Of a stretch of DNA of 64,000 bases, positions 8,336-16,935 are shown piece by piece. How positions within the stretch are numbered: position 1 is the stretch's first letter; each line of letters opens with the position of its first letter. The position numbers and the translations under genes were made by a program. A model generated the notes under the pieces. The model ran no database searches. It had not been told where the DNA came from and worked only from the letters and a program-made list of their open reading frames with translations. This DNA is from Arctic95D-9 sp035967665 (lineage in GTDB: Bacteria; Verrucomicrobiota; Verrucomicrobiia; Verrucomicrobiales; DEV007), in NCBI GenBank assembly GCA_035967665.1, contig JAYWLB010000021.1:1-64000 (forward strand). The letters are read 5' to 3'.

Positions 8336-9184
8336 ATGCGGAAAGAACTTCTCACTTTTCCCCGCGTCATGGGGATTGTGAACATCAACGATGACTCGTT
8401 TTCGGGCGACGGCACCCTTGATGTCGATGTCGCCCTTGAGACGGCGATTCGGATGGCCCGGGAGGGTGCGGATATTATCGATGTGGGAGCGGAGAGTGCG
8501 CGGACGAATCGCGAGGCGATTGCAGTGGAGCGTGAGGTCGATCGACTGATCCCTTTCATCGAGGGCTTTTCGAGGGCGTGTGAACTGATCGATCCGCGGG
8601 ACGACCTTCAAATCTGGCCGCCGCTGCTGTCAGTGAACACCTGGAGGCCACCGGTCGTGGAAGCGGTTTTGCAGACGGGGCAGTGCGATATCATCAATGA
8701 CATCGGCGGCCTCGTCGATGATACCAATGCCAAGCTGTGTTTTGAATACAATTGCTGTCTTCTCATCATGCACACGGTGGGGGAACCGAAAGTGCCTCAC
8801 ACCGAGCAGCGTTATCACGATCTCTGGGGGGAGATGGAAACCTTCTTTGAGGACAGGCTGAAACGTGTCCGCACGATCGGCCTCAGTGACGATCAGATCA
8901 TTCTCGATCCGGGAATCGATTTTGCCAAGCAATGCGGGGACAATCTCGAGATCTATCGCGAAGCGGAGCGGCTTACTCAGTTTGATCTCCCGATTCTTCT
9001 GCCGATTTCACGGAAGACTGTCATCGGTGATGTTCTCGGAATTGAAAACCCGGCGGACCGGGATGCGGGGACGATTGCCTGCCTCGTTCGCGGGCTTGTC
9101 GCACAGGCGAATGTTTTCCGGGTTCACAATGTCAAAGCGGTCACCGACAGTGTCCGCGTCATTGCCGCGATCCGAGGGCAATAG
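8336..9184 (+). CDS. folP: Dihydropteroate synthase-like protein (divergent)
   Basis: Pterin-binding TIM-barrel enzyme of 282 residues, expected to join p-aminobenzoate to a pterin diphosphate in folate synthesis. Landmarks are present in the right order: VMGIVNINDDSFSGDG (10-26), DIIDVGAESART (46-57), DIINDIGG, ILDPGIDFAKQ, PISRKTVIGD and FRVHNVK. Several differ from textbook FolP. The first loop reads NINDDSFSGDG instead of NVTPDSFSDGG, and the pABA loop reads GAESARTN instead of GGESTRPG. It could therefore be a second-class DHPS or a pterin-binding relative. No folK or other folate gene is adjacent. It is convergent with the next gene. Confidence 0.8.
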   Translation: MRKELLTFPRVMGIVNINDDSFSGDGTLDVDVALETAIRMAREGADIIDVGAESARTNREAIAVEREVDRLIPFIEGFSRACELIDPRDDLQIWPPLLSVNTWRPPVVEAVLQTGQCDIINDIGGLVDDTNAKLCFEYNCCLLIMHTVGEPKVPHTEQRYHDLWGEMETFFEDRLKRVRTIGLSDDQIILDPGIDFAKQCGDNLEIYREAERLTQFDLPILLPISRKTVIGDVLGIENPADRDAGTIACLVRGLVAQANVFRVHNVKAVTDSVRVIAAIRGQ

Positions 9185-9199
9185 CGCCCGGCTGCATGT

Positions 9200-9889
9200 T
9201 TACTCGCTTTCTTCATCTTCGAGAGGCGGATGGTATTCGAGCTTCTCGTTTCGGACCACGGAGAGAGCGGCCTTGCCTGTGTCCGGATTGAGAAAGATGA
9301 AGCACAGGAAGTGGATCTCATCATCGATCTCAAAGGAATCCATTTTTGATCCTGCTGCTTCGATAGTAATTCTGTCTCCGACCTTCACGGGAAAAAGGAA
9401 AGGTTTCCGCCCGTCGGCGGGGCCCCGTTTACCGTTGATTTGAGCAGATGAGAATTCCTCGTTGAGAAGTGAAACGAGGGTGAGTCGAGCGCCCTCATTT
9501 TTCCCCGATTCTGTCAAAATTGTGTAGCGAAGTTGGTGCTCTTTCGATTGGTCTTTGAACTCTTTGACCGAGTCAAAGAAGACAATCTTCGAATTCCGTT
9601 TTGCTTTGATGGCAATTTCCCCTTCGATCCTGCCGGGCTTCGCCCCAGCGTTGGACGCGGTGAAAGGGTAGTTTCCCGCCTTGATCGTTGCCTGGCCGGA
9701 TGATCCGCCTGTGGGGATTGCCTCGCCGCCGGCGATTTTGTAACCGCCGAAAGTGAAGTAAGTGGCTGATTCCAGTGAAACAAGATTGACCATTTCAAGG
9801 AACCCGAAACTCTCGTCTTCGGGCTCCTGAGCTGCCGCACCTGTCATCGAGAGGATCGCGACGAAGAGACAGGTGATGGCCTTCTGCAT
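9200..9889 (-). CDS. Secreted protein, fifth gene of pseudopilin cassette
   Basis: Unrecognised exported protein. I place the start at the ATG at 9889 because it begins a clean signal peptide (MQKAITCLFVAILSMTGAAAQ, cleavage after AAA or AQ). The frame continues upstream but would add residues overlapping the preceding gene. The mature protein is about 210 residues, beta-rich and without transmembrane segments, ending in an acidic tail (HPPLEDEESE). It starts 26 bp after the large cassette gene A on the same strand and is probably part of its operon, perhaps as a periplasmic or surface component. No family is recognised. Confidence 0.7.
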   Translation of the reverse strand: MQKAITCLFVAILSMTGAAAQEPEDESFGFLEMVNLVSLESATYFTFGGYKIAGGEAIPTGGSSGQATIKAGNYPFTASNAGAKPGRIEGEIAIKAKRNSKIVFFDSVKEFKDQSKEHQLRYTILTESGKNEGARLTLVSLLNEEFSSAQINGKRGPADGRKPFLFPVKVGDRITIEAAGSKMDSFEIDDEIHFLCFIFLNPDTGKAALSVVRNEKLEYHPPLEDEESE

Positions 9890-9914
9890 GGTGTGTTGAG
9901 AAAGGGGCATACTT

Positions 9915-12900
9915 TTAGAGATCGCGGATCGACATGATTCTAGTGGTAACGCGGACAATATTTCCAGCGCTATCGTGTTCGGGTTCCATGAAGACTTCGT
10001 AGATTTTTTTGCTGCGGGAAAGAACGACGTCGTTCGCTTTCGAAAGCACTTCCCCCTCAGTAAAGATGCGAAAATGCCGACTCGAAAAGGAGGTCGTGTT
10101 GAAGACTCTCGCGAAGGTTTCCTCGGCCGCGGCGTCGTTGCAGACTTCGGGCAGTGCCTCGTGGCGACGAATCAGTTCTGACAAAACCCGGGCGAGGTGT
10201 GAGGGACTGTAAAAGGGGCGCGCCTCATAGAGTCCTCTTGCGATGAGAGGGATGGCGTCAGCTTTCAGAGCGTTCTCGAGAGAGCCGGAGACCGCGGCAC
10301 TGGCATACTCAGGAGTGATGTGATCGTCGGGGGTGGGAGCTCCTCTTAACATTTCGCAGCTGGCAAATGGCCCGCGGAGTAGGGTTTCGATTTCGAAGAC
10401 GGTGGGAACTGAATTGATGTTCAGGTGCCCGTGGCGTTTCTGAAAAATTCCCTGAGCGTGGAGCCTTTCATCGTAGATCCGGTTGAACGGGGGTGTCATT
10501 GCGGCTGTCGCATCGGCCGCTGCGGGAGGGGGCTGATGGTCGCGGGGGTCGTAGGATTCGTAAAGGTCGACTCCGCTGCCTTCGACTGCCTTTAAGTTTG
10601 TCCCGGGGTGTCCGACTTGAAAAAGGTCGAGTAACTGACTGGCACGGGCCCCGGGAACATCGAAGAGCGGGTGTTCCGCTCTGCCGATACGCAGCGTATT
10701 GCCACCACCCCAGAGGCTGTGTTTTCCGGCATTGTCAGGGTTTGAAAATGAATCCCGGAATTCAGCCGGATAGTCCCGGAAGTAGTTCGGAGAGTTGTCT
10801 TTGGGTTCGTATCGCAGGGCGAGGCTGGAGGGGGCGACGAGATCAAGAGGGACGGAACTCCACATGACGGGGTCGCGGAGATTTCCCAGTTCGGAAACTG
10901 AAAAAAAGACCCCTTCGTTTGAAATTTGGAAAGGAGCCCGGTTTCTGTCGAATCGTTCGGGGGCTCCGGGAGCGGGGTTGAACTGATCGGGCAGCTGCTC
11001 GTCGTCGTCGGGGAGGGTGCTCGAGGGAACGCCGTTGTCGAAGCCGCCGTCGGGCCAGTCTCTGACACGGGTCTGATCTTTGATGACGTTCTTCCGGTCA
11101 GAGTGGTTGACCTTCGAATGGTCAAAGTTTCGAAACCCCGGTGTTGCCCGGTTCCTGTATTCACTGCCGCCGTTTCCGGAATTGTCGACAGTGCTCCGGG
11201 TGTAGAAGCTCATCCAGGGATCGCCGAGGTGGCTTCCGCTCATTTTGGGCGAAGTGCCGTCTTTTCGGGTCACCCCGAGATTTCCCGCTGCGACCCGTAT
11301 GATGGGGGAATCCTGATTGAGCACCCCGGTGTGTTTGTTAAAAAAGAAGCCATGCTTTGCTGAGGACGGCGGGAGCGGCGGGGTATCCGGCCGACCGCAG
11401 GAATCCACGACCTGGAGATTTCCGGAACCGTCAGGGAGAGAGAGCCGGTAGGTGGCCCGGGCCGAAGATTTTCCGGTCACGTAGGCCTGGAGTTCCTGAA
11501 CGGTGGGCCGTTCGATCGGGGGAATCTCCGCTGCGGGAACGTCAACTTCCCAGCGTCTTCTTCCAAAGTAGTGAACGTAGTACTGATTGGGTGGAATGAG
11601 CTCAGTGTCCGATGGGTCTTCGATGGGGACTTCACCGGCTTTCGTCATCACGATTGTATCTTCCGAAAGCCGTGCCCGGTTCGTGGTGAAGGTTGAGTAT
11701 CGAAACCCGGGGTCATCAAGAAACTCGAAGTCGAGTTTCAACCCGGTCATTCGAACGGGTTGGTTCGAGGTGTTCCAGAATTCGCCATAACAGTCTGCTA
11801 GAAATCTGAATGTGATCGTCTCATCGGAAGCGATGTATCCCTCGTAATTGAATTTCACGAAGAATTCATTGATCGGGCAGTAGCTGTCTACGCCTCTGAA
11901 ATTCCCGCTGCCGTTGCAGGTGGAAGAGTTCGGTCCTGTCGGATTGGAATCCGCGTCGGCGTAGTCGATCGCATTGGCGGCGAGAGTGGCGAGATAGTCA
12001 AGATCGGAAGGGAACCCGCCCTTGCGGAGGTCTTCGAAGGTTTCGAGATTATCCCCGATGATGTTGGCGATCCCGCGGTTGGCTCCGCTGTTGCTTACGA
12101 TCCGGTTGGCAATGAGTGCGTTTAAATTGTGTCTCGGTTGTCCGGCGTCGATATAGCCGTGATTGTAGGGGATTCGGGGAACACTGAGGTAGCTGTGGAG
12201 ACCAACCATGAAACGGTGTTCCCGCTTCGTCATCGAAGAGTGCGTGTAGGCACCTCCGGAACTGAGCCAGTGTCTTGCGGTGGATAGGTCAGTGCCTCCT
12301 GCAAATGGGTGCGCCCGGAGCGGGATTTGAGAGGTGGCCCACGGTTGCAGGATGATTTCTCTCGGGGAGAGGCCCGGGGCTACCTGTCCGGCGAGTTGCT
12401 GACCGCGGAAAGACTTCGGGAACTGCCACGCAAAGTAGTCGTCGCCGGGAACGGGGATTCTCAAGCCGAAGGGGCTTGCGCCTGTGTTGGGAAGAGTGCG
12501 GGGATCGGTTGCGGGATAGCCCGGCCTTATGAAATCGATCGCCACGAAATCATTGTTGCCGTAGTGGTCGGTCCAGGCACCGACGACATCAATGTTAGGG
12601 TATCCTTCGAGGTCTTCTGCCCACCAGGTGTATCGCATTTTGAATTTGTCGCGGGGATCGGATTCCATTTCGATGAGGCCCGTTTCGGGAAAGCGGTCCT
12701 CGGGGATCATCCGCCCGTCATCGCTGAGATGAGTCAGCCCGAAGGCTTCGATCAATTTCGCTTTTTCATTGGTCGTGAAATTCACATTGGGTCTTCCGAT
12801 AGGGGCGTCAGCGAGGGCCGACGTATCCATTTCATCGAGATTGGAAAGGGAGGTCGATTCGATGTTGCCTCCCGCGAAGAGAGCGGCATGAGATACCGAA

Positions 12901-13208
12901 CCCTGCGCCGGGGTTGAGATGAAGGTGTAGCGCATTCCCGCCGAACCCGACGGGCCGCTCCTTTCCATCACCGAGGTGACGACGTAGTCATCGTTTCGGG
13001 TCAGCGCGAGGAGCAAATTTTTCGCCTCTTCAAAAGCGGCCCGCTCCGCGAGGTCGGCGCGGGTGTTGCTGATCCGGCTTCCACTGATCTTTGTCTCATT
13101 TTGTGAAATTGTCAGGACGCTGATCGTCACGAGCGTGATTGCACTCACGAGAATCAACGTGGTGATGAGGGCGACGGCACGCTCTTGTGATGAAGGGCAC
13201 GTCTTCAT
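9915..13208 (-). CDS. Verru_Chthon cassette protein A (large PilX-like protein)
   Basis: Large protein of 1097 residues, the typical size class for Verru_Chthon cassette protein A (family TIGR02600, by my reading). The N-terminus is a PilX-like hydrophobic helix: ERAVALITTLILVSAITLVTISVLTI, followed by a polar coil NETKISGSRISNTRADLAERAAFEEAKNLLL. The rest is a long exported region rich in Asn, Pro and Gly without enzyme motifs. It overlaps the preceding gene C by 4 bp. These cassettes are described from Verrucomicrobium and Chthoniobacter relatives and have no experimental function that I know of. The fold suggests a minor-pilin or type II secretion-like assembly. Confidence 0.82.
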   Translation of the reverse strand: MKTCPSSQERAVALITTLILVSAITLVTISVLTISQNETKISGSRISNTRADLAERAAFEEAKNLLLALTRNDDYVVTSVMERSGPSGSAGMRYTFISTPAQGSVSHAALFAGGNIESTSLSNLDEMDTSALADAPIGRPNVNFTTNEKAKLIEAFGLTHLSDDGRMIPEDRFPETGLIEMESDPRDKFKMRYTWWAEDLEGYPNIDVVGAWTDHYGNNDFVAIDFIRPGYPATDPRTLPNTGASPFGLRIPVPGDDYFAWQFPKSFRGQQLAGQVAPGLSPREIILQPWATSQIPLRAHPFAGGTDLSTARHWLSSGGAYTHSSMTKREHRFMVGLHSYLSVPRIPYNHGYIDAGQPRHNLNALIANRIVSNSGANRGIANIIGDNLETFEDLRKGGFPSDLDYLATLAANAIDYADADSNPTGPNSSTCNGSGNFRGVDSYCPINEFFVKFNYEGYIASDETITFRFLADCYGEFWNTSNQPVRMTGLKLDFEFLDDPGFRYSTFTTNRARLSEDTIVMTKAGEVPIEDPSDTELIPPNQYYVHYFGRRRWEVDVPAAEIPPIERPTVQELQAYVTGKSSARATYRLSLPDGSGNLQVVDSCGRPDTPPLPPSSAKHGFFFNKHTGVLNQDSPIIRVAAGNLGVTRKDGTSPKMSGSHLGDPWMSFYTRSTVDNSGNGGSEYRNRATPGFRNFDHSKVNHSDRKNVIKDQTRVRDWPDGGFDNGVPSSTLPDDDEQLPDQFNPAPGAPERFDRNRAPFQISNEGVFFSVSELGNLRDPVMWSSVPLDLVAPSSLALRYEPKDNSPNYFRDYPAEFRDSFSNPDNAGKHSLWGGGNTLRIGRAEHPLFDVPGARASQLLDLFQVGHPGTNLKAVEGSGVDLYESYDPRDHQPPPAAADATAAMTPPFNRIYDERLHAQGIFQKRHGHLNINSVPTVFEIETLLRGPFASCEMLRGAPTPDDHITPEYASAAVSGSLENALKADAIPLIARGLYEARPFYSPSHLARVLSELIRRHEALPEVCNDAAAEETFARVFNTTSFSSRHFRIFTEGEVLSKANDVVLSRSKKIYEVFMEPEHDSAGNIVRVTTRIMSIRDL

Positions 13209-14491
13209 TGGTCCGCTGTATTTACCCTTACGCGGAGGCGGTGGGTGGTGAGGCCTCTTTCGATGGCTCTGCGTTCATCAGACCAGGTCGTTGGGTCGGT
13301 GTTTTTCCAGTCGACGATCCATTGGTCCGGAGTGAGGAGGAGGCGGGCGACCTGTTCGTTGATGACGCCTATGGTGACGTCGAGAAAGCTCGGAGTCACA
13401 AGGCAGGGCCATTCGTCGCCGGGCGTGAGACTGAGATACTGATTGAGAGCGGCGGCGTCCATTGTTTCGTAGGTTCCGTTCTTGCGGAGAACCCGCCGGT
13501 AGGGCTTGATTTCAAAACGAACCACGTTGTGGGCAATGGGTTCGTCAGGGAAAACGGTTTCATGAATCCCGTTGGAAAGGTCGAGCCATTCCTCCGGCAG
13601 GCCGGGTTTGGGAAAGTAGTTCGGCGGAGGTGAGGAGAGAAGTTCGGGAAAAGGATTGGCCGGCCAGGGTTGAACCGCGAAGACCCCTTTGGGCTCTTCA
13701 GAGCTGTAGCGGAAGCGCGCACAGAGGAAGGGAAGTTCGCTGTTATCAAAAACGCCGCGCCGGACTGCTGCCGGATTCATTGCACCGGCAGGCCGGGATT
13801 TTCCCCCGCCGGTTTCGTCGTAGGTGTCATTGATCTTGTCGGAGACGTAAAATACGAGTCCGCCTCCGTAAGCTTGTTTCTGAATTCCTTCGATGGGGCG
13901 ATAGTGACGGTGCAGTCGCATCGCGCCACGGCCTGCCCCGAGGAGAGGGGAGTCGCGGGTGTAGGAAACATAATAGCCGATCAGGGAAACCCGGGCCATT
14001 GACTCCCACGAAACCGCGGAGTCAACCACGGTGGTGTTTGCGATTCCGCGGCGACCGAGATCGTAGACGATATTGAATTGCGAATCGATCGGGATACGCG
14101 CGATGAAGGCGGCGGAATCAAAGCGCGGGTCCCCGTTCTGAAAACTTCTCGGCTCCGGCATTTCCTGTCCTGAAGTGCGGTTGATTTCAACCGGATAGAA
14201 GAGTTTTCCCCCGAAGAATGCTTTCTGTTCCTCTGTGGTCGAGGCGGGGAGCGGGGCGACATTTCCGGAGCGTTCCACCATGACTGACTCGAGATCCTTT
14301 CGAATCCAGTCGAGTGAAGTTTGGTTCGCGACAACATTCTCAGACCGGTCAGCGGTTTTCCTGAATTGGGAAAGTGACGCTTCGAGTGCGGTGCTGAGGA
14401 GGAGAAAGATGATCGAGACGATTGCCATCGAGATGAGCAATTCCAACATCGTGGTGCCTCGATTGAATCGTGATTTCCCTATAGCCTTCAT
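13205..14491 (-). CDS. Verru_Chthon cassette protein C (pseudopilin)
   Basis: Pseudopilin-like protein of 428 residues, matching Verru_Chthon cassette protein C (TIGR02599). The N-terminus has a short basic leader (MKAIGKSRFNRG) and the prepilin-like helix TTMLELLISMAIVSIIFLLLSTAL. The leader peptidase site would be after the Gly. The +5 Glu is present, but the +1 residue is Thr instead of Phe. A polar helix follows (FRKTADRSENVVANQTSLDWIRKDLESVM). This is PulJ/GspJ-like organisation with a large globular domain. It overlaps gene B upstream and gene A downstream by 4 bp each, so translation is coupled. Confidence 0.83.
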   Translation of the reverse strand: MKAIGKSRFNRGTTMLELLISMAIVSIIFLLLSTALEASLSQFRKTADRSENVVANQTSLDWIRKDLESVMVERSGNVAPLPASTTEEQKAFFGGKLFYPVEINRTSGQEMPEPRSFQNGDPRFDSAAFIARIPIDSQFNIVYDLGRRGIANTTVVDSAVSWESMARVSLIGYYVSYTRDSPLLGAGRGAMRLHRHYRPIEGIQKQAYGGGLVFYVSDKINDTYDETGGGKSRPAGAMNPAAVRRGVFDNSELPFLCARFRYSSEEPKGVFAVQPWPANPFPELLSSPPPNYFPKPGLPEEWLDLSNGIHETVFPDEPIAHNVVRFEIKPYRRVLRKNGTYETMDAAALNQYLSLTPGDEWPCLVTPSFLDVTIGVINEQVARLLLTPDQWIVDWKNTDPTTWSDERRAIERGLTTHRLRVRVNTADQ

Positions 14492-15027
14492 TGTCCTGAG
14501 AGGAGGGTTTGAAGGCGTTCGCGGCTGCGATTTTCCTCTGCTGTGAATGCCGGTTGCTCCACGGAGAATTGAATTCGATAAAGGGCGGGGACTCCGGGCG
14601 AAGCACTGGTTCCGGCTTTGGAAATGGTCAGTTCGACGAGGTAGAGGATATCTGTGTCGATGCTCTGAATTCCGCTTGAGAACTCCCCTTTGGAAACTTC
14701 CCTGACCAGTTTTGCGCTGCGGTCATATCCCAGGTAGACGCTCGTTGCGCTGGATGTCGGAGCGAGAATGTCTTTCACCGGACCGCTTTGGGAATCTTTT
14801 TCCGAGCCGATGAAGAAGGCGCTCTTTTCCTGCGAGTATCTGATTTCGCTTTCGATGGATTGAATGATGCGCGTCGCGGCGAATCGATCTTCCGAATCGG
14901 TGACTCTTCCGCCTCCCTGAGAAAGAATCGCGAGAAGGGGGAGCAGTACCGCAGCGACGATCGCAATTGAGATGGTTACTTCGACCAGTGAGAAAGCGGC
15001 CGGGTCTCTGACGGGATAGCTTCTCAT
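14488..15027 (-). CDS. Verru_Chthon cassette protein B (pseudopilin)
   Basis: Pseudopilin of 179 residues matching Verru_Chthon cassette protein B (TIGR02598). The leader MRSYPVRDPAA is followed by FSLVEVTISIAIVAAVLLPLLAIL, with the conserved Phe at +1 and Glu at +5. The residue before the cut is Ala instead of the usual Gly, which many pseudopilin peptidases tolerate. A globular C-terminal domain with alternating hydrophobic strands follows. The start codon shares one base with the stop of gene D. The operon order D-B-C-A is preserved with overlaps. Confidence 0.83.
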   Translation of the reverse strand: MRSYPVRDPAAFSLVEVTISIAIVAAVLLPLLAILSQGGGRVTDSEDRFAATRIIQSIESEIRYSQEKSAFFIGSEKDSQSGPVKDILAPTSSATSVYLGYDRSAKLVREVSKGEFSSGIQSIDTDILYLVELTISKAGTSASPGVPALYRIQFSVEQPAFTAEENRSRERLQTLLSGQ

Positions 15028-15737
15028 TAATTAGTAATCGCCCGTGATCTTCCGGTGTACCGGTTCAGTCGCAGGCATTCGGCGTGAGCGGCGACGTCTT
15101 CCCTGTCTTTGATTCGCACCCGTGAGGTGATAATGGGATCATCGCCTCCTTTTCGGTCAAAATAGCCCTCAGCGATCCCGACATGCAGATAACTCGGTTC
15201 GAAAAACGACGGCACCAAAATTCGTCCGCCGGGACTGAAGAGAAAAAACGGAAGCTCGATTTGTTCGACGCCATTCTCGCCTTTGAATGGAAAATTCCGC
15301 AGGTAGGCAGAGTCCTGTATCGTGCGGAGGCGGGCCCCTTCGATCGTGACGAATTCCATGCCGGTCACAAAAACAGCCCCCTGCGGAAGGGTTTTCCAGT
15401 TGCTGATCTGATTGATTTCCTGATCGGCTATGATGCCGTCTTTCTCTTCCCCGGCTGCGACGAATGCAGCGTAAGCGCGAAAGGGGGCGTCATTCCCGGG
15501 GGCGTTCTCGTTCGCAAAGGCGACATAGACTTCGCGTCCGCGAGTCACCGCTTCGCTTCGGGCATACTCGAGAAACCCTTTCACCTCGTAGAGTGCTGTT
15601 TTTCGAACCGGTGTGACGGAGATCGCATTGGGCAGCGTCATCGCAAGGAGGATCGAAATAATCCCCATGACGACGAGCAGTTCCACGAGGGTGAATGCCC
15701 TGTTGGGAGTCATGGAAGGATGGGGGAAGTGGGTCAT
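15027..15737 (-). CDS. Verru_Chthon cassette protein D (pseudopilin)
   Basis: First gene of the cassette, 236 residues, matching Verru_Chthon cassette protein D (TIGR02596). The prepilin motif is FTLVELLVVMGIISILLAMTLPNAI, preceded by Ala at -1 (leader MTPNRA if the second ATG at 15713 is used). The globular part begins KTALYEVKGFLEYARSEAVTRGREVYVAFANENAP, typical of GspH/FimT pseudopilins (SEAVTRG). The protein would be processed and inserted by a type IV prepilin peptidase; none is encoded in this window. Upstream (15738-15922) is a divergent promoter region shared with hflK. Confidence 0.83.
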   Translation of the reverse strand: MTHFPHPSMTPNRAFTLVELLVVMGIISILLAMTLPNAISVTPVRKTALYEVKGFLEYARSEAVTRGREVYVAFANENAPGNDAPFRAYAAFVAAGEEKDGIIADQEINQISNWKTLPQGAVFVTGMEFVTIEGARLRTIQDSAYLRNFPFKGENGVEQIELPFFLFSPGGRILVPSFFEPSYLHVGIAEGYFDRKGGDDPIITSRVRIKDREDVAAHAECLRLNRYTGRSRAITN

Positions 15738-15922
15738 TAGTGTTCCCGATGTCGTCTCTCGAATCCCGGTCGCGCCACAGAGATTCGTTTAAGGAACAGA
15801 GTGACGGTTTTTCTCTTTCAGAGCAAGAATCGCGCCCCTAAAAAATCACCTCGCTGAGGATCTGGAAAATCATTCCATTTTTGTAACTGGCAACGTTGCG
15901 CAATGGCGAGTAGGATCGGCCC

Positions 15923-16915
15923 ATGCGTATTCAAGTTGGAAATGAAATTGTGGAGCTGAAATTGCCTGCGGTACTGGGGAAGCTGGGTGTTTTTGCTCCT
16001 CTTCTTCTGGTTCTTGTCGTGGCGGGGCTTAGTTCCTATTACACGGTTCAGGCGGATGAGGCAGGGGTAGTGCTCCGGTTTGGTAAGCACGTCGGAACGG
16101 TTGAGCCCGGTCTGCATTTTAAACTGCCTTTCGGGATCGACCGCGTCACCACGGTGCCGGTGCGACGCCAGCAGAAGATGGAGTTCGGATTCGGAACCCC
16201 GGGTAACAGCAATTCCCGCCAGTGGACGAATAACCAGGAAATGGAGATGGAGAAGAACATGGTCACCGGCGATTTGAACTCCGCTCTCGTTGAGTGGGTG
16301 ATTCAATACCGAATCACCGAGCCCGAGAACTACCTTTTCAAAGTGAGAAATTCTGATGGCACGCTTCGCCATGCGAGTGAGTCGGTGATGCGGGAGGTCG
16401 TAGGTGATCGCACCGTCGATGAAGTCATCACGGTTGGTCGTCAGGAAATTGAATCTGAGTGTAACCTCAAATTGAAAGCCCTCGTCGATCTTTATGAGCT
16501 GGGGATTTCGATTGATCAGGTTCAATTGAAAAACGTCGATCCGCCCAAGCCGGTTCAGGCTTCCTTTAATGAAGTGAATCAGGCCCAGCAGGAGAAAGAG
16601 AAATCAATCAACATCGCCAATGGTGAATACAACCGTGCCGTTCCCAAGGCCGGTGGTGAAGCGGAGAAAACGGTTAGTGAGGCGGAGGGTTATGCGACCC
16701 AGCGCATCAATGAGGCCGAAGGTGATGTCGCGAAATTTAATTCTCTCTATGCTGAATATCAAAAGGCACCTGAGGTGACGCGACGTCGAATTTATCTTGA
16801 GACGATGGAGGAGGTCATGCCCCGTCTCGGAAGCAAAGTCATCCTCGATGAAGGGGCCAGCCAGGTGCTTCCTTTTCTTCCGATCCAACAGCAGGCGGCA
16901 CCAGCCACCCGATAA
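15923..16915 (+). CDS. hflK: HflK, FtsH modulator (SPFH protein)
   Basis: SPFH/band-7 membrane protein of 330 residues that, with HflC, forms a large cage around the FtsH protease and limits its access to membrane substrates. One N-terminal transmembrane helix is visible (about 24-42). The SPFH domain follows, beginning YYTVQADEAGVVLRFGKHVGTVEPGLHFKLPFGID. The helical region has INIANGEYNRAVPKAGGEAEKTVSEAEGYATQRINEAEGD. The C-terminus is LGSKVILDEGASQVLPFLPI. It is followed after 20 bp by hflC, the usual two-gene arrangement. Confidence 0.93.
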   Translation: MRIQVGNEIVELKLPAVLGKLGVFAPLLLVLVVAGLSSYYTVQADEAGVVLRFGKHVGTVEPGLHFKLPFGIDRVTTVPVRRQQKMEFGFGTPGNSNSRQWTNNQEMEMEKNMVTGDLNSALVEWVIQYRITEPENYLFKVRNSDGTLRHASESVMREVVGDRTVDEVITVGRQEIESECNLKLKALVDLYELGISIDQVQLKNVDPPKPVQASFNEVNQAQQEKEKSINIANGEYNRAVPKAGGEAEKTVSEAEGYATQRINEAEGDVAKFNSLYAEYQKAPEVTRRRIYLETMEEVMPRLGSKVILDEGASQVLPFLPIQQQAAPATR

Positions 16916-16935
16916 ACTTTTAACTCTCTAATTTT

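Noticed and set aside
12309..12917. Plus-strand open frame of 202 codons inside cassette gene A
   Set aside because: It lies wholly within an intact, well-supported minus-strand gene and has no recognisable motif.
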